From assembly GCA_030533445.1 (NCBI GenBank), contig CM060066.1:1647749-1711748 (forward strand): a DNA stretch of 64,000 nucleotides. The letters run 5' to 3'. The translations under genes and the position numbers were made by a program. Of this stretch, positions 1 to 8,413 are shown one piece after another (position 1 is the first letter of the stretch; each line of letters begins with the position of its first letter). The DNA is from Cyprinodon diabolis. Its lineage: Eukaryota > Chordata > Actinopteri > Cyprinodontiformes > Cyprinodontidae. The notes under the pieces were generated by a model, which was given only the letters and a program-made list of their open reading frames with translations, had not been told where the DNA came from and made no database searches.

Positions 1-23
1 TAGCTGACAGTTAGCTTCTGCAG

Positions 24-451
24 CAGCCTGCTAGAGTGCAGCTGCTGAAATCTTAGTGTGAGGCGGCCATTTTTTTAAGATCAAACATCTTATTCTCGCC
101 CTCACGGCCACATATTTGGAGCTACAGTCACCATTTTTGGTCAGTTTGTAGACTGAAACCTCTGGACTCACACAATGTCTTCGGAATTACGGTAGGATTA
201 ATACTTTTCCTTAAAAACCCTCCAGACCAACCTAAAGTCGATGAGAGTTTCAGCCTTTCTCTATTCTTTTTGAGCTGAAGATGGGAGAGAAACGAATCAG
301 ACTATGTGTTTTCAACTCGTCATAAATATTTTTCTGAATGACACACATACACCAAAGTTGGTATAGTTGGAGTCGAAGGATTGCTGATGCTCATGGTGAA
401 AATGTTTTTTGAATAACTCATACGGTTTTTGATCAGTAGTCGTTTGTTCGG
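24..451. repeat. Intra-unit direct repeat R1 (reference unit)
   Basis: From CAGCCTGCTAGAGTG to TCGTTTGTTCGG. It is homologous, in the same order and orientation, to 2404-2837 in the same unit. Shared landmarks are GCCCTCACGGCCACATAT, GTCAGTTTGTAGACTGAAA, CTTCGGAATTACGGTAGG and AACTCGTCATAAATATTT. The two copies are much less alike than R1 copies from different units, so the internal duplication is older than the array. Present in all 20 units. No reading frame in it looks coding. Confidence 0.9.
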
Positions 452-695
452 TGCCGTTCTTCCCATACAAAAAAGCCTGGGAAGAAGAAACCAATAGTGA
501 GTGCAGCTGTTGTCTGTGTCAGTGAGAGGCTCGTTAAGCGTTGTCAAGGTTACCAAGCTTCAAACAGATTTTACCTCTGCTGTTTTAAACAGCACATATT
601 AATCTAATGGAGGGTGAAAGGACTGATTTAACATTGGGAAATGGATACTATATGACTGCTGTCCATGACACTTCCCTTGCCACTCAGCACTGATA
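452..695. other. AT-rich segment without recognised features
   Basis: Lies between R1 and the subrepeat block. Its right part, from about 590, resembles the right end of the 292-bp subrepeat (TGATTTAACATTGGGAAATGG, then ACTGCTG, then TGATA) and is probably a degenerate partial copy. Nothing else recognisable. Confidence 0.6.
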
Positions 696-1360
696 GACTT
701 TCAAAATAAGACTCCAGGGACCCTACAAAATAAAAGCCTCTATATTTTTTTACATATATTTATTGCCCTATATGGCTCAACATTATGACCCAAACTCAAC
801 CCCGTTTTAGAGAATAGACTCTAGGAGACTGTTTAAAACACACCCTATAGCAAATTTCAAAATAAAAGCCTCCCATTTCCGCTTCATCTACTGCCCTAAT
901 AACATGGAAAAAGAGTGATTTAACGATTGGAAAGTAATCAACTATCATTGACGGGTCTGAACATTTTCTATAAACACAACTCTGTTGGACTTTCAAAATA
1001 ACACTCCAGGGACCCTACAAAATAAAAGCCTCTAGATTATACTAATGCATTAATTGATGCAAATGGCTCAACATTATGACCCAAACTCTTCCAGGTTGTT
1101 TTTATTAGACTCTAGTGACCTTTTCAAAACACACCCCAGAGCAAATTTCACAATAAAAGTCTCCCATTTACTCTGTAATACAGCAACTATTCACCTAATA
1201 ACATGGAAAACCAGTGATTTAACATTTGGAAATGGATTCTATATCACTGCTGGGCGTGACCCATCTTTTGATGCACATTCATGATAGACTTTCAAAATAA
1301 GACTACAAGGACTCTACAGAATAAAAGCCTCTTCCTTATACACATTCATACATTCTGGCA
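696..1360. repeat. ~292-bp degenerate subrepeats (reference unit)
   Basis: GACTTTCAAAATAAGACT (with a private C at 1002 in the second copy) starts copies at 696, 988 and 1287. Each continues with CTACAAAATAAAAGCCTCT, then ATGGCTCAACATTATGACCC, ACACACCC, and CTAATAACATGGAAAA. The third copy is truncated and runs into the hairpin minisatellite. Within each full copy two AATAAAAGCCTC or AATAAAAGTCTC blocks sit 131-132 bp apart, so the 292-bp repeat looks like an old dimer of two half-repeats. Present in every unit; unit 18 has one extra copy. Confidence 0.85.
729..1325 (+). promoter_or_regulatory. Cluster of five AATAAA poly(A)-signal hexamers (reference unit)
   Basis: AATAAA occurs at 729-734, 861-866, 1021-1026, 1152-1157 and 1320-1325 on the + strand, each within AATAAAAGCCTC or AATAAAAGTCTC. 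They are inherited from the subrepeat structure and recur in all units. A vertebrate transcript reading through on the + strand would meet several canonical cleavage/polyadenylation signals here. Use of these sites is unproven. Confidence 0.45.
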
Positions 1361-1408
1361 TATTGCTCATTGCCATTGGTGATTTCATCACTGCAATGGC
1401 TCTTAGAA

Positions 1409-1609
1409 GGCGGGCGGAGCCCGCCAATGGTAACAGGCGGGCGGAGCCCGCCAAAGGTGATTACATCACTGCAATGGCTCTTAGCAGGCGGGCGGAGCCC
1501 GCCATTGGTGATTTCATCACTGCAATGGCTCTTAGAAGGCGGGCAGAGCCCGCCATTGGTGATTTTTTTCTTCACTGAGATGGCTCCTAGCAGGCGGGCG
1601 AAGCCCGCC
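1409..1609. repeat. 51-bp minisatellite with hairpin core, unit 1 (5 cores)
   Basis: The core is GGCGGGC-nnn-GCCCGCC, a perfect inverted repeat with 7-bp arms and a 3-nt loop (GGA, AGA or GAA here). It is separated by TGATTTCATCACTGCAATGG-type spacers; the standard period is 51 bp, with a short 33-bp step between the first two cores. Confidence 0.95.
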
Positions 1610-1837
1610 AACTGGGCTTTACCCACTGTGTTTCAATATGGACAACCCATATTACCCTTGTGCATCATACGCTGTGCACGTCTATTTCCCAGATTTCAGC
1701 ACAAGTGGCACACAGCTCTCTTTGCCCATGAACTTGCCCTCTTTCCTTCCCTCAGCAGCCCTCTAAGGCGTAAGCAGTTGGTCTGGGGAGCCCCGACGTC
1801 ACTTGCCAGGGCCGTATTGGCCCGGTTCCCCAGACGG

Positions 1838-1851
1838 GCAGTAGGTGGCCC
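1838..1851 (+). promoter_or_regulatory. CTCF-like motif, one per unit
   Basis: GCAGTAGGTGGCCC matches 12 of 14 positions of the vertebrate CTCF core consensus CCASYAGRKGGCRS as I know it; the mismatches are the first base and the R at position 13. The same 14 bases start at 5148, 8294, 11479, 14827, 18071, 21239, 24407, 27403, 30751, 34193, 37377, 40688, 43829, 47030, 50159, 53329, 56790, 60115 and 63284, so all 20 units keep it unchanged and in the same orientation. It sits at the left edge of the nested inverted repeat. Binding is an inference. Confidence 0.45.
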
Positions 1852-1895
1852 CCCTCAAAATTTCTTTAGAAATTTTCTAGTTATTGGGGGGCCAC
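1842..1895. repeat. Nested inverted repeats at the 63+3n minisatellite entry (reference unit)
   Basis: GTGGCCCCCC and GGGGGGCCAC are perfect 10-bp complementary arms. Between them lies AAAATTTCT-TT-AGAAATTTT, a perfect inverted repeat with 9-bp arms and a 2-nt loop. The outer arm exists only in units with at least one 63+3n copy; the inner palindrome is in every unit. Confidence 0.85.
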
Positions 1896-2026
1896 ATGCC
1901 GAAGGCATGGCCCACCTACTACTATTGCACATATTTATTCCGCGTATTATTGGGGGGCCACATGCCGAAGGCATGGCCCACCTACTACTATTGCACATAT
2001 TTATTCCGCGTATTATTATTATTATT
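1886..2026. repeat. 63+3n minisatellite, unit 1 (2 copies)
   Basis: Copies start at 1886 and 1952 (period 66). Each has GGGGGGCCACATGCCGAAGG, then CATGGCCCACCTACTACTAT, then TGCACATATTTATTCCGCGT and ATT triplets. ATGCC-GAA-GGCAT inside forms a short hairpin. The block ends in an (ATT)n tract. Units 2, 6, 7, 8, 13, 16, 17, 19 and 20 have no copy. Confidence 0.95.
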
Positions 2027-2029
2027 ATA

Positions 2030-2250
2030 ATTCTCCCGTATACCCAAAACTTCGGCGCGTAACTAGTCCCGCACGGTTTGGCGGATCGGGCCCAAAGTTG
2101 GCACACGCGTCGGGACCAATGGGGTGATGTGTGCTTGTATAAAACTTTCTCATTAGTCCGAAGGTTTGCGAATTATTAGCGAAAACGTCGCAAAAAAATC
2201 CCATAGGAAATGAATGGGGAGAGGAAAAAAAAAGCATAAAAAACAGCACT
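2030..2250. other. CpG-containing block downstream of the minisatellite (reference unit)
   Basis: Runs from TTCTCCCGTATACCC through CGCGTAACTAGTCCCGCAC, CACACGCGTCGGGACC and TTTGCGAATTATTAGCG to a poly(A)-rich stretch. GTCCCG near 2066 and CGGGAC near 2111 are complementary. CpGs are clustered here relative to the AT-rich rest of the unit. On the minus strand an 82-codon frame is open in most units, but it has no recognisable domain and is not retained at full length in unit 8. Confidence 0.7.
2116..2144 (+). promoter_or_regulatory. CCAAT plus TATAAAA, candidate RNA polymerase II promoter (reference unit)
   Basis: CCAAT at 2116-2120 lies 17 bp upstream of TATAAAA at 2138-2144, within the CpG-containing block. 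A start site would be expected roughly 30 bp downstream of the TATA box. The arrangement recurs in every unit (TATAAAA at 5307, 8525, 11845 and 15061 in the next four). Unit 8 has TATATAA instead. The CCAAT is closer to the TATA than is usual, so this is a candidate only. Confidence 0.4.
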
Positions 2251-2403
2251 TCACTGTGTCGGCATACATTCACCTAGAAAAACAGTTTGAAGCTCAGTTT
2301 GTAGATAAATCCTTCGTCTATTTAAAACTGAAGACGGTATGTTGATAACTGCTACGGTTTTTGTATAATCAGACCTCAAGCGCCACAAAGTTTTAGCAAA
2401 ATC

Positions 2404-2837
2404 CAGCCTGCTAGAGTGGAGCAACTGAAAAGCTAGAGTGTGAGGCAGGCGTTTTTTAAACACAAAAAAACATTTTAAACTCGCCCTCACGGCCACATAT
2501 TTATAGCTAGAGTCACCATTTTTGGTCAGTTTGTAGACTGAAATCTCTGGACCCACACAATATCTTCGGAATTACGGTAGGATTAATACTTTTCCTTAAA
2601 AACCCTCCAGACCGACCTAAAGTCGATGAAAATCAGAGCCGTTTTTCATTGGTTTTGGAGCAGAAGAGGGGAGAAAAACGAATCAGACTATGTGTTTTAA
2701 ACTCGTCATAAATATTTTTCTGAATGACACACATACACCAAAGTTGGCATAGTTGGAGTCGAAGGATGACTGACGCTCACGGTGAAAAAATTTTTTGAAT
2801 AACTCATACGGTTTTTGCTCAGCAGTCGTTTGTTCGG
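2404..2837. repeat. Intra-unit direct repeat R2 (reference unit)
   Basis: Second copy of the R1 sequence, 2380 bp downstream. Differences from R1 include GAGCAACTGAAAAGC for GCAGCTGCTGAAATC, TTTATAGCTAGAGTC for TTTGGAGCTACAGTC, and a divergent stretch near 2632-2660. Present in every unit; cut by the window end in unit 20. Confidence 0.9.
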
Positions 2838-3311
2838 AGGACATTTTAAGCACCTGAAAGCTGAGTGACAGTGACCTGCTGCAGCTAGCTCAATTAGAAG
2901 CTTAGGTGTGATGAAACGTTTTTTCTTTTTCTTTCTCTTCCCATTCAGTTTGTAGATGATCTACAGCCATGAAAGTTACTCCAATTGAAGACAAGATATA
3001 GCTGTCGCTTAGATAAAAAGAATTTTTCAGATACCTTTTACGGTTTTTACTCAGCAGTCGTTTGTTCGGAGGGGTGCTTTAGCAGCTAAAAGGTGAGTGA
3101 GAGTGAGGTCCTGCAGTTAAAAGAAAGGGAGGAGCAGGTGGGCCAACCATTTTGTTTGTGCTTCGTTTTGGGTTGTGAAAGACCTACAGACATGAAGGTT
3201 ACCCCAGTCTGAGACAAAGGATAGATGTTGCTTTCACTGAAAGAATTTTTCAGATATCTTTTACGGTTTTTGCTCAGCAGTCGTTTGTTCGGAGGGTAAG
3301 CACCTGGAAGC
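2780..3311. repeat. ~225-235 bp subrepeats with ACGGTTTTT...CAGTCGTTTGTTCGG (reference unit)
   Basis: ACGGTTTTTGCTCAGCAGTC and close variants, followed by GTTTGTTCGGAGG, occur near 2808, 3040 and 3264, each preceded by a TTTTTGAATAACTCA or ATTTTTCAGATA stretch and followed by an AGCACCTG-AAGCT or AGCAGCTAAAAGG stretch. The same motif also closes R1 (near 424), and a shortened form lies near 2354. The third copy runs on into the next unit. Confidence 0.8.
2919..3099 (+). other. Exon-like segment with splice acceptor and donor matches (reference unit)
   Basis: An uninterrupted pyrimidine run at 2919-2942 is followed by ATTCAG ending at 2948, a strong match to a vertebrate 3' splice site. AAAAG|GTGAGTGA follows with its GT at 3093, close to the 5' splice-site consensus MAG|GTRAGT. 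The 144 nt between (2949-3092) have stop codons in all three + frames, so any exon would be non-coding. Both signals recur in every complete unit. A weaker donor-like ACG|GTATGT lies at 2337. Splicing is inferred only. Confidence 0.35.
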
Positions 3312-6300
3312 TAGCTGACAGTTAGCTTCTGCAGCAGCCTGCTAGAGTGCAGCTGCTGAAATCTTAGTGTGAGGCGGCCATTTTTTTCAGATCAAACATC
3401 TTATTCTCGCCCTCACGGCCACATATTTGGAGCTACAGTCACCATTTTTGGTCAGTTTGTAGACTGAAACCTCTGGACTCACACAATGTCTTCGGAATTA
3501 CGGTAGGATTAATACTTTTCCTTAAAAACCCTCCAGACCAACCTAAAGTCGATGAGAGTTTCAGCCTTTCTCTATTCTTTTTGAGCTGAAGATGGGAGAG
3601 AAACGAATCAGACTATGTGTTTTCAACTCGTCATAAATATTTTTCTGAATGACACACATACACCAAAGTTGGTATAGTTGGAGTCGAAGGATTGCTGATG
3701 CTCATGGTGAAAATGTTTTTTGAATAACTCATACGGTTTTTGATCAGTAGTCGTTTGTTCGGTGCCGTTCTTCCCATACAAAAAAGCCTGGGAAGAAGAA
3801 ACCAATAGTGAGTGCAGCTGTTGTCTGTGTCAGTGAGAGGCTCGTTAAGCGTTGTCAAGGTTACCAAGCTTCAAACAGATTTTACCTCTGCTGTTTTAAA
3901 CAGCACATATTAATCTAATGGAGGGTGAAAGGACTGATTTAACATTGGGAAATGGATACTATATGACTGCTGTCCATGACACTTCCCTTGCCACTCAGCA
4001 CTGATAGACTTTCAAAATAAGACTCCAGGGACCCTACAAAATAAAAGCCTCTATATTTTTTTACATATATTTATTGCCCTATATGGCTCAACATTATGAC
4101 CCAAACTCAACCCCGTTTTAGAGAATAGACTCTAGGAGACTGTTTAAAACACACCCTATAGCAAATTTCAAAATAAAAGCCTCCCATTTCCGCTTCATCT
4201 ACTGCCCTAATAACATGGAAAAAGAGTGATTTAACGATTGGAAAGTAATCAACTATCATTGACGGGTCTGAACATTTTCTATAAACACAACTCTGTTGGA
4301 CTTTCAAAATAAGACTCCAGGGACCCTACAAAATAAAAGCCTCTAGATTATACTAATGCATTAATTGATGCAAATGGCTCAACATTATGACCCAAACTCT
4401 TCCAGGTTGTTTTTATTAGACTCTAGTGACCTTTTCAAAACACACCCAGAGCAAATTTCACAATAAAAGTCTCCCATTTACTCTGTAATACAGCAACTAT
4501 TCACCTAATAACATGGAAAACCAGTGATTTAACATTTGGAAATGGATTCTATATCACTGCTGGGCGTGACCCATCTTTTGATGCACATTCATGATAGACT
4601 TTCAAAATAAGACTACAAGGACTCTACAGAATAAAAGCCTCTTCCTTATACACACTCATACATTCTGGCATATTGCTCATTGCCATTGGTGATTTCATCA
4701 CTGCAATGGCTCTTAGAAGGCGGGCGGAGCCCGCCAATGGTAACAGGCGGGCGGAGCCCACCAAAGGTGATTACATCACTGCAATGGCTCTTAGCAGGCG
4801 GGCGGAGCCCGCCATTGGTGATTTCATCACTGCAATGGCTCTTAGAAGGCGGGCAGAGCCCGCCATTGGTGATTTTTTTCTTCACTGAGATGGCTCCTAG
4901 CAGGCGGGCGAAGCCCGCCAACTGGGCTTTACCCACTGTGTTTCAATATGGACAACCCATATTACCCTTGTGCATCATACGCTGTGCACGTCTATTTCCC
5001 AGATTTCAGCACAAGTGGCACACAGCTCTCTTTGCCCATGAACTTGCCCTCTTTCCTTCCCTCAGCAGCCCTCAAAGGCGTAAGCAGTTGGTCTGGGGAG
5101 CCCCGACGTCACTTGCCAGGGCCGTATTGGCCCGGTTCCCCAGACGGGCAGTAGGTGGCCCCCCTCAAAATTTCTTTAGAAATTTTCTAGTTATTATAAT
5201 TCTCCCGTATACCCAAAACTTCGGCGCGTAACTAGTCCCGCACGGTTTGGCGGATCGGGCCCAAAGTTGGCACACGCGTCGGGACCAATGGGGTGATGTG
5301 TGCTTGTATAAAACTTTCTCATTAGTCCGAAGGTTTGCGAATTATTAGCGAAAACGTCGCAAAAAAATCCCATAGGAAATGAATGGGGAGAGGAAAAAAA
5401 AAGCATAAAAAACAGCACTTCACTGTGTCGCCATACATTCACCTAGAAAAACAGTTTGAAGCTCAGTTTGTAGATAAATCCTTCGTCTATTTAAAACTGA
5501 AGACGGTATGTTGATAACTGCTACGGTTTTTGTATAATCAGACCTCAAGCGCCACAAAGTTTTAGCAAAATCCAGCCTGCTAGAGTGGAGCAACTGAAAA
5601 GCTAGAGTGTGAGGCAGGCGTTTTTTAAACACAAAAAAACATTTTAAACTCGCCCTCACGGCCACATATTTATAGCTAGAGTCACCATTTTTGGTCAGTT
5701 TGTAGACTGAAATCTCTGGACCCACACAATATCTTCGGAATTACGGTAGGATTAATACTTTTCCTTAAAAACCCTCCAGACCGACCTAAAGTCGATGAAA
5801 ATCAGAGCCGTTTTTCATTGGTTTTGGAGCAGAAGAGGGGAGAAAAACGAATCCGACTATGTGTTTTAAACTCGTCATAAATATTTTTCTGAATGACACA
5901 CATACACCAAAGTTGGCATAGTTGGAGTCGAAGGATGTCTGACGCTCACGGTGAAAAAATTTTTTGAATAACTCATACGGTTTTTGCTCAGCAGTCGTTT
6001 GTTCGGAGGACATTTTAAGCACCTGAAAGCTGAGTGACAGTGACCTGCTGCAGCTAGCTCAATTAGAAGCTTAGGTGTGATGAAACGTTTTTTCTTTTTC
6101 TTTCTCTTCCCATTCAGTTTGTAGATGACCTACAGCCATGAAAGTTACTCCAATTGAAGACAAGATATAGCTGTCGCTTAGATAAAAAGAATTTTTCAGA
6201 CACCTTTTACGGTTTTTACTCAGCAGTCGTTTGTTCGGAGGGGTGCTTTAGCAGCTAAAAGGTGAGTGAGAGTGAGGTCCTGCAGTTCAAACAAAGGGAG

Positions 6301-6480
6301 GAGCAGGTGGGCCAACCATTTTGTTTGTGCTTCGTTTTGGGTTGTGAAAGACCTACAGACATGAAGGTTACCCCAGTCTGAGACAAAGGATAGATGTTGC
6401 TTTCACTGAAAGAATTTTTCAGATATCTTTTACGGTTTTTGCTCAGCAGTCGTTTGTTCGGAGGGTAAGCACCTGGAAGC
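3312..6480. repeat. Unit 2 (3169 bp), A' tail
   Basis: Type A front, five hairpin cores (the second has a GCCCACC right arm at about 4757), no 63+3n minisatellite copy. The rear has CGCCATAC near 5429, shared with units 6, 7 and 10. The tail has AATCCGAC, GATGTCTGAC and CAGACACC, the combination also seen in units 4, 9 and 13, each of which is followed by a subtype B unit. Confidence 0.97.
4719..4919. repeat. 51-bp hairpin minisatellite, unit 2 (5 cores)
   Basis: Same order of cores as unit 1. The second core has a broken right arm (GCCCACC). Confidence 0.95.
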
Positions 6481-7887
6481 TAGCTGACAGTTAGCTTCTG
6501 CAGCAGCCTGCTAGAGTGCAGCTGCTGAAATCTTAGTGTGAGGCGGCCATTTTTTTAAGATCAAACATCTTATTCTCGCCCTCACGGCCACATATTTGGA
6601 GCTACAGTCACCATTTTTGGTCAGTTTGTAGACTGAAACCTCTGGACTCACACAATGTCTTCGGAATTACGGTAGGATTAATACTTTTCCTTAAAAACCC
6701 TCCAGACCAACCTAAAGTCGATGAGTTTCAGCCTTTCTCCATTCTTTTTGAGCTGAAGATGGGAGAGAAACGAATCAGACTATGTGTTTTCAAGTCGTCA
6801 TAAATATTGTTCTGAATGACACACATACACCAAAGTTGGTATACTTGGAGTCGAAGGATTGCTGATGCTCATGGTGAAAATGTTTTTTGAATAACTCATA
6901 CGGTTTTTGATCAGTAGTCGTTTGTTTTCGTTGCCGTTCTTCCCATACAAAAAAGCCTGGGAAGAAGAAACCAATAGTGAGTGCAGCTGTTGTCTGTGTC
7001 AGTGAGAGGCTCGTTAAGCGTTGTCAAGGTTACCAAGCTTCAAACAGATTTTACCTCTGCTGTTTTAAACAGCACATATTAATCTAATGGAGGGTGAAAG
7101 GACTGATTTAACATTGGGAAATGGATACTATATGACTGCTGTCCATGACACTTCCCTTGCCACTCAGCACTGATAGACTTTCAAAATAAGACTCCAGGGA
7201 CCCTACAAAATAAAAGCCTCTATATTTTTTACATATATTTATTGCCCTATATGGCTCAATATTATGACCCAAACTCAACCCCGTTTTAGAGAATAGACTC
7301 TAGGAGACTGTTTAAAACACACCCTATAGCAAATTTCAAAATAAAAGCCTCCCATTTCCGCTTCATCTACTGCCCTAATAACATGGAAAAAGAGTGATTT
7401 AACGATTGGAAAGTAATCAACTATCATTGACGGGTCTGAACATTTTCTATAAACACAACTCTGTTGGACTTTCAAAATAAGACTCCAGCGACCCTACAAA
7501 ATAAAAGCCTCTAGATTATACTAATGCATTAATTGATGCAAATGGCTCAACATTATGACCCAAACTCTTCCAGGTTGTTTTTATTAGACTCTAGTGACCT
7601 TTTCAAAACACACCCCAGAGCAAATTTCACAATAAAAGTCCCCCATTTACTCTGTAATACAGGAACTATTCACCTAATAACATGGAAAACCAGTGATTTA
7701 ACATTTGGAAATGGATTCTATATCACTGCTGGGCATGACCCATCTATAGATGCACTTCCATGATAGACTTTCAAAATAAGACTACAGGGACTCTACAAAA
7801 TAAAAGCCTCTTCCTTATACACACTCATACATTCTGGCATATTGCTTATAGCCATTTGTAATTTCATCACTGCAATGGCTTTTAGGA

Positions 7888-8065
7888 GGCGGGCGGAGCC
7901 CGCCAATGGTGATTTTTTTCATCACTGCAATGGCTCCTAGCAGGCGGGCGGAGCCCGCCATTGGTGATTTCATCACTGCAATGGCTCTTAGCAGGCGGGC
8001 AATGCCCGCCATTGGGGATTTTTTTCATCGCTGCAAGGGCTCCTAGCAGGCGGGCGGAGCCCACC
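7888..8065. repeat. 51-bp hairpin minisatellite, unit 3 (4 cores)
   Basis: Cores with loops GGA, GGA, AAT, GGA. The AAT-loop core keeps both 7-bp arms. The last core has GCCCACC. Confidence 0.95.
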
Positions 8066-8338
8066 AACTGAGCTTTACCCACTGCGGTTCAATATGGACA
8101 ACCCATATTACCCTTGTGCATCATACGCTGTGCACGTCTATTACCCAGATATCAGCACAGGTGGCACACAGCTCTCTTTGCCCATGACCTAGCCCTCTTT
8201 CCTTCCCTCAGCAGCCCTCAAAGGCATAAGCAGTTGGTCTGGGGAGCCCCGACATCACTTGCCAGGGCCGTATTGGCCGGGTTCCCCAGACGGGCAGTAG
8301 GTGGCCCCCCTCAAAATTTCTTTAGAAATTTTCTAGTT

Positions 8339-8413
8339 GGGGGGCCACATGCCGAAGGCATGGCCCACCTACTACTATTGCACATATTTATTCCGCGTAT
8401 TATTATTATTATT
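8339..8413. repeat. 63+3n minisatellite, unit 3 (1 copy)
   Basis: One copy joined to TCTAGTT without the ATT seen before the first copy in units 1, 5 and 12, followed by five ATT triplets. Confidence 0.95.

Larger units (their letters stand above)
1..3311. repeat. Unit 1 (3311 bp), reference unit
   Basis: Used as the reference for internal annotation. It has five 17-bp hairpin cores and two copies of the 63+3n minisatellite. It carries the extra-C allele in ACACCCC near 1134, shared with units 3, 12, 15, 16 and 18, and a private G-to-C at 1002. Its tail has GATGATCTACAG and a TTAAAAGAAAG segment, the same tail haplotype as units 5, 18 and 19. Confidence 0.97.

Noticed and set aside
110..140. 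YY1-like GGCCATTTT near the unit start
   Set aside because: Short match at a low-complexity T run, not specific enough to annotate.
175..200. CENP-B-box-like CTTCGGAATTACGGTAGG in R1 and R2
   Set aside because: TTCG is present, but the spacing and the A and CGGG positions of the consensus NTTCGNNNNANNCGGGN do not line up without an indel.
721..760. Six- versus seven-T length difference after CCTCTATA
   Set aside because: It marks relatedness of units 1, 2, 6, 19 and 20, but a homopolymer length change is weak evidence alone and may be a sequencing effect.
796..996. Minus-strand 66-codon frame present in every unit (and twice in unit 18)
   Set aside because: It is preserved only because the units are nearly identical. 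It lies inside the degenerate 292-bp subrepeat, has no equivalent frame in the second subrepeat and shows no domain or coding signature.
1409..1609. CRISPR-like array (palindromic repeat plus spacer)
   Set aside because: The spacers are themselves the same repeated sequence, so this is a minisatellite, and the context is eukaryotic.
2025..2273. Minus-strand 82-codon and 101-codon frames downstream of the minisatellite
   Set aside because: No recognisable domain. The 82-codon frame is altered and shortened in unit 8; the 101-codon one is truncated in units 8 and 17. The second lies in R2, and its R1 counterpart is not open in the same way.
24..2837. R1/R2 as long terminal repeats of a retrotransposon
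   Set aside because: The ~1.9 kb between them has no gag or pol frame. I see no primer-binding site or polypurine tract in place and no target-site duplication. R1/R2 divergence far exceeds that between units.
3080..3125. Pol III A/B-box-like words (TAGCAGCTAAAAGG and GCAGTTCAAAC), hence a tRNA-derived SINE
   Set aside because: Both are weak matches, and the B-box-like word is destroyed (GTTAAAAG) in units 1, 5, 16, 17, 18 and 19. There is no tRNA-like fold and no element ends.
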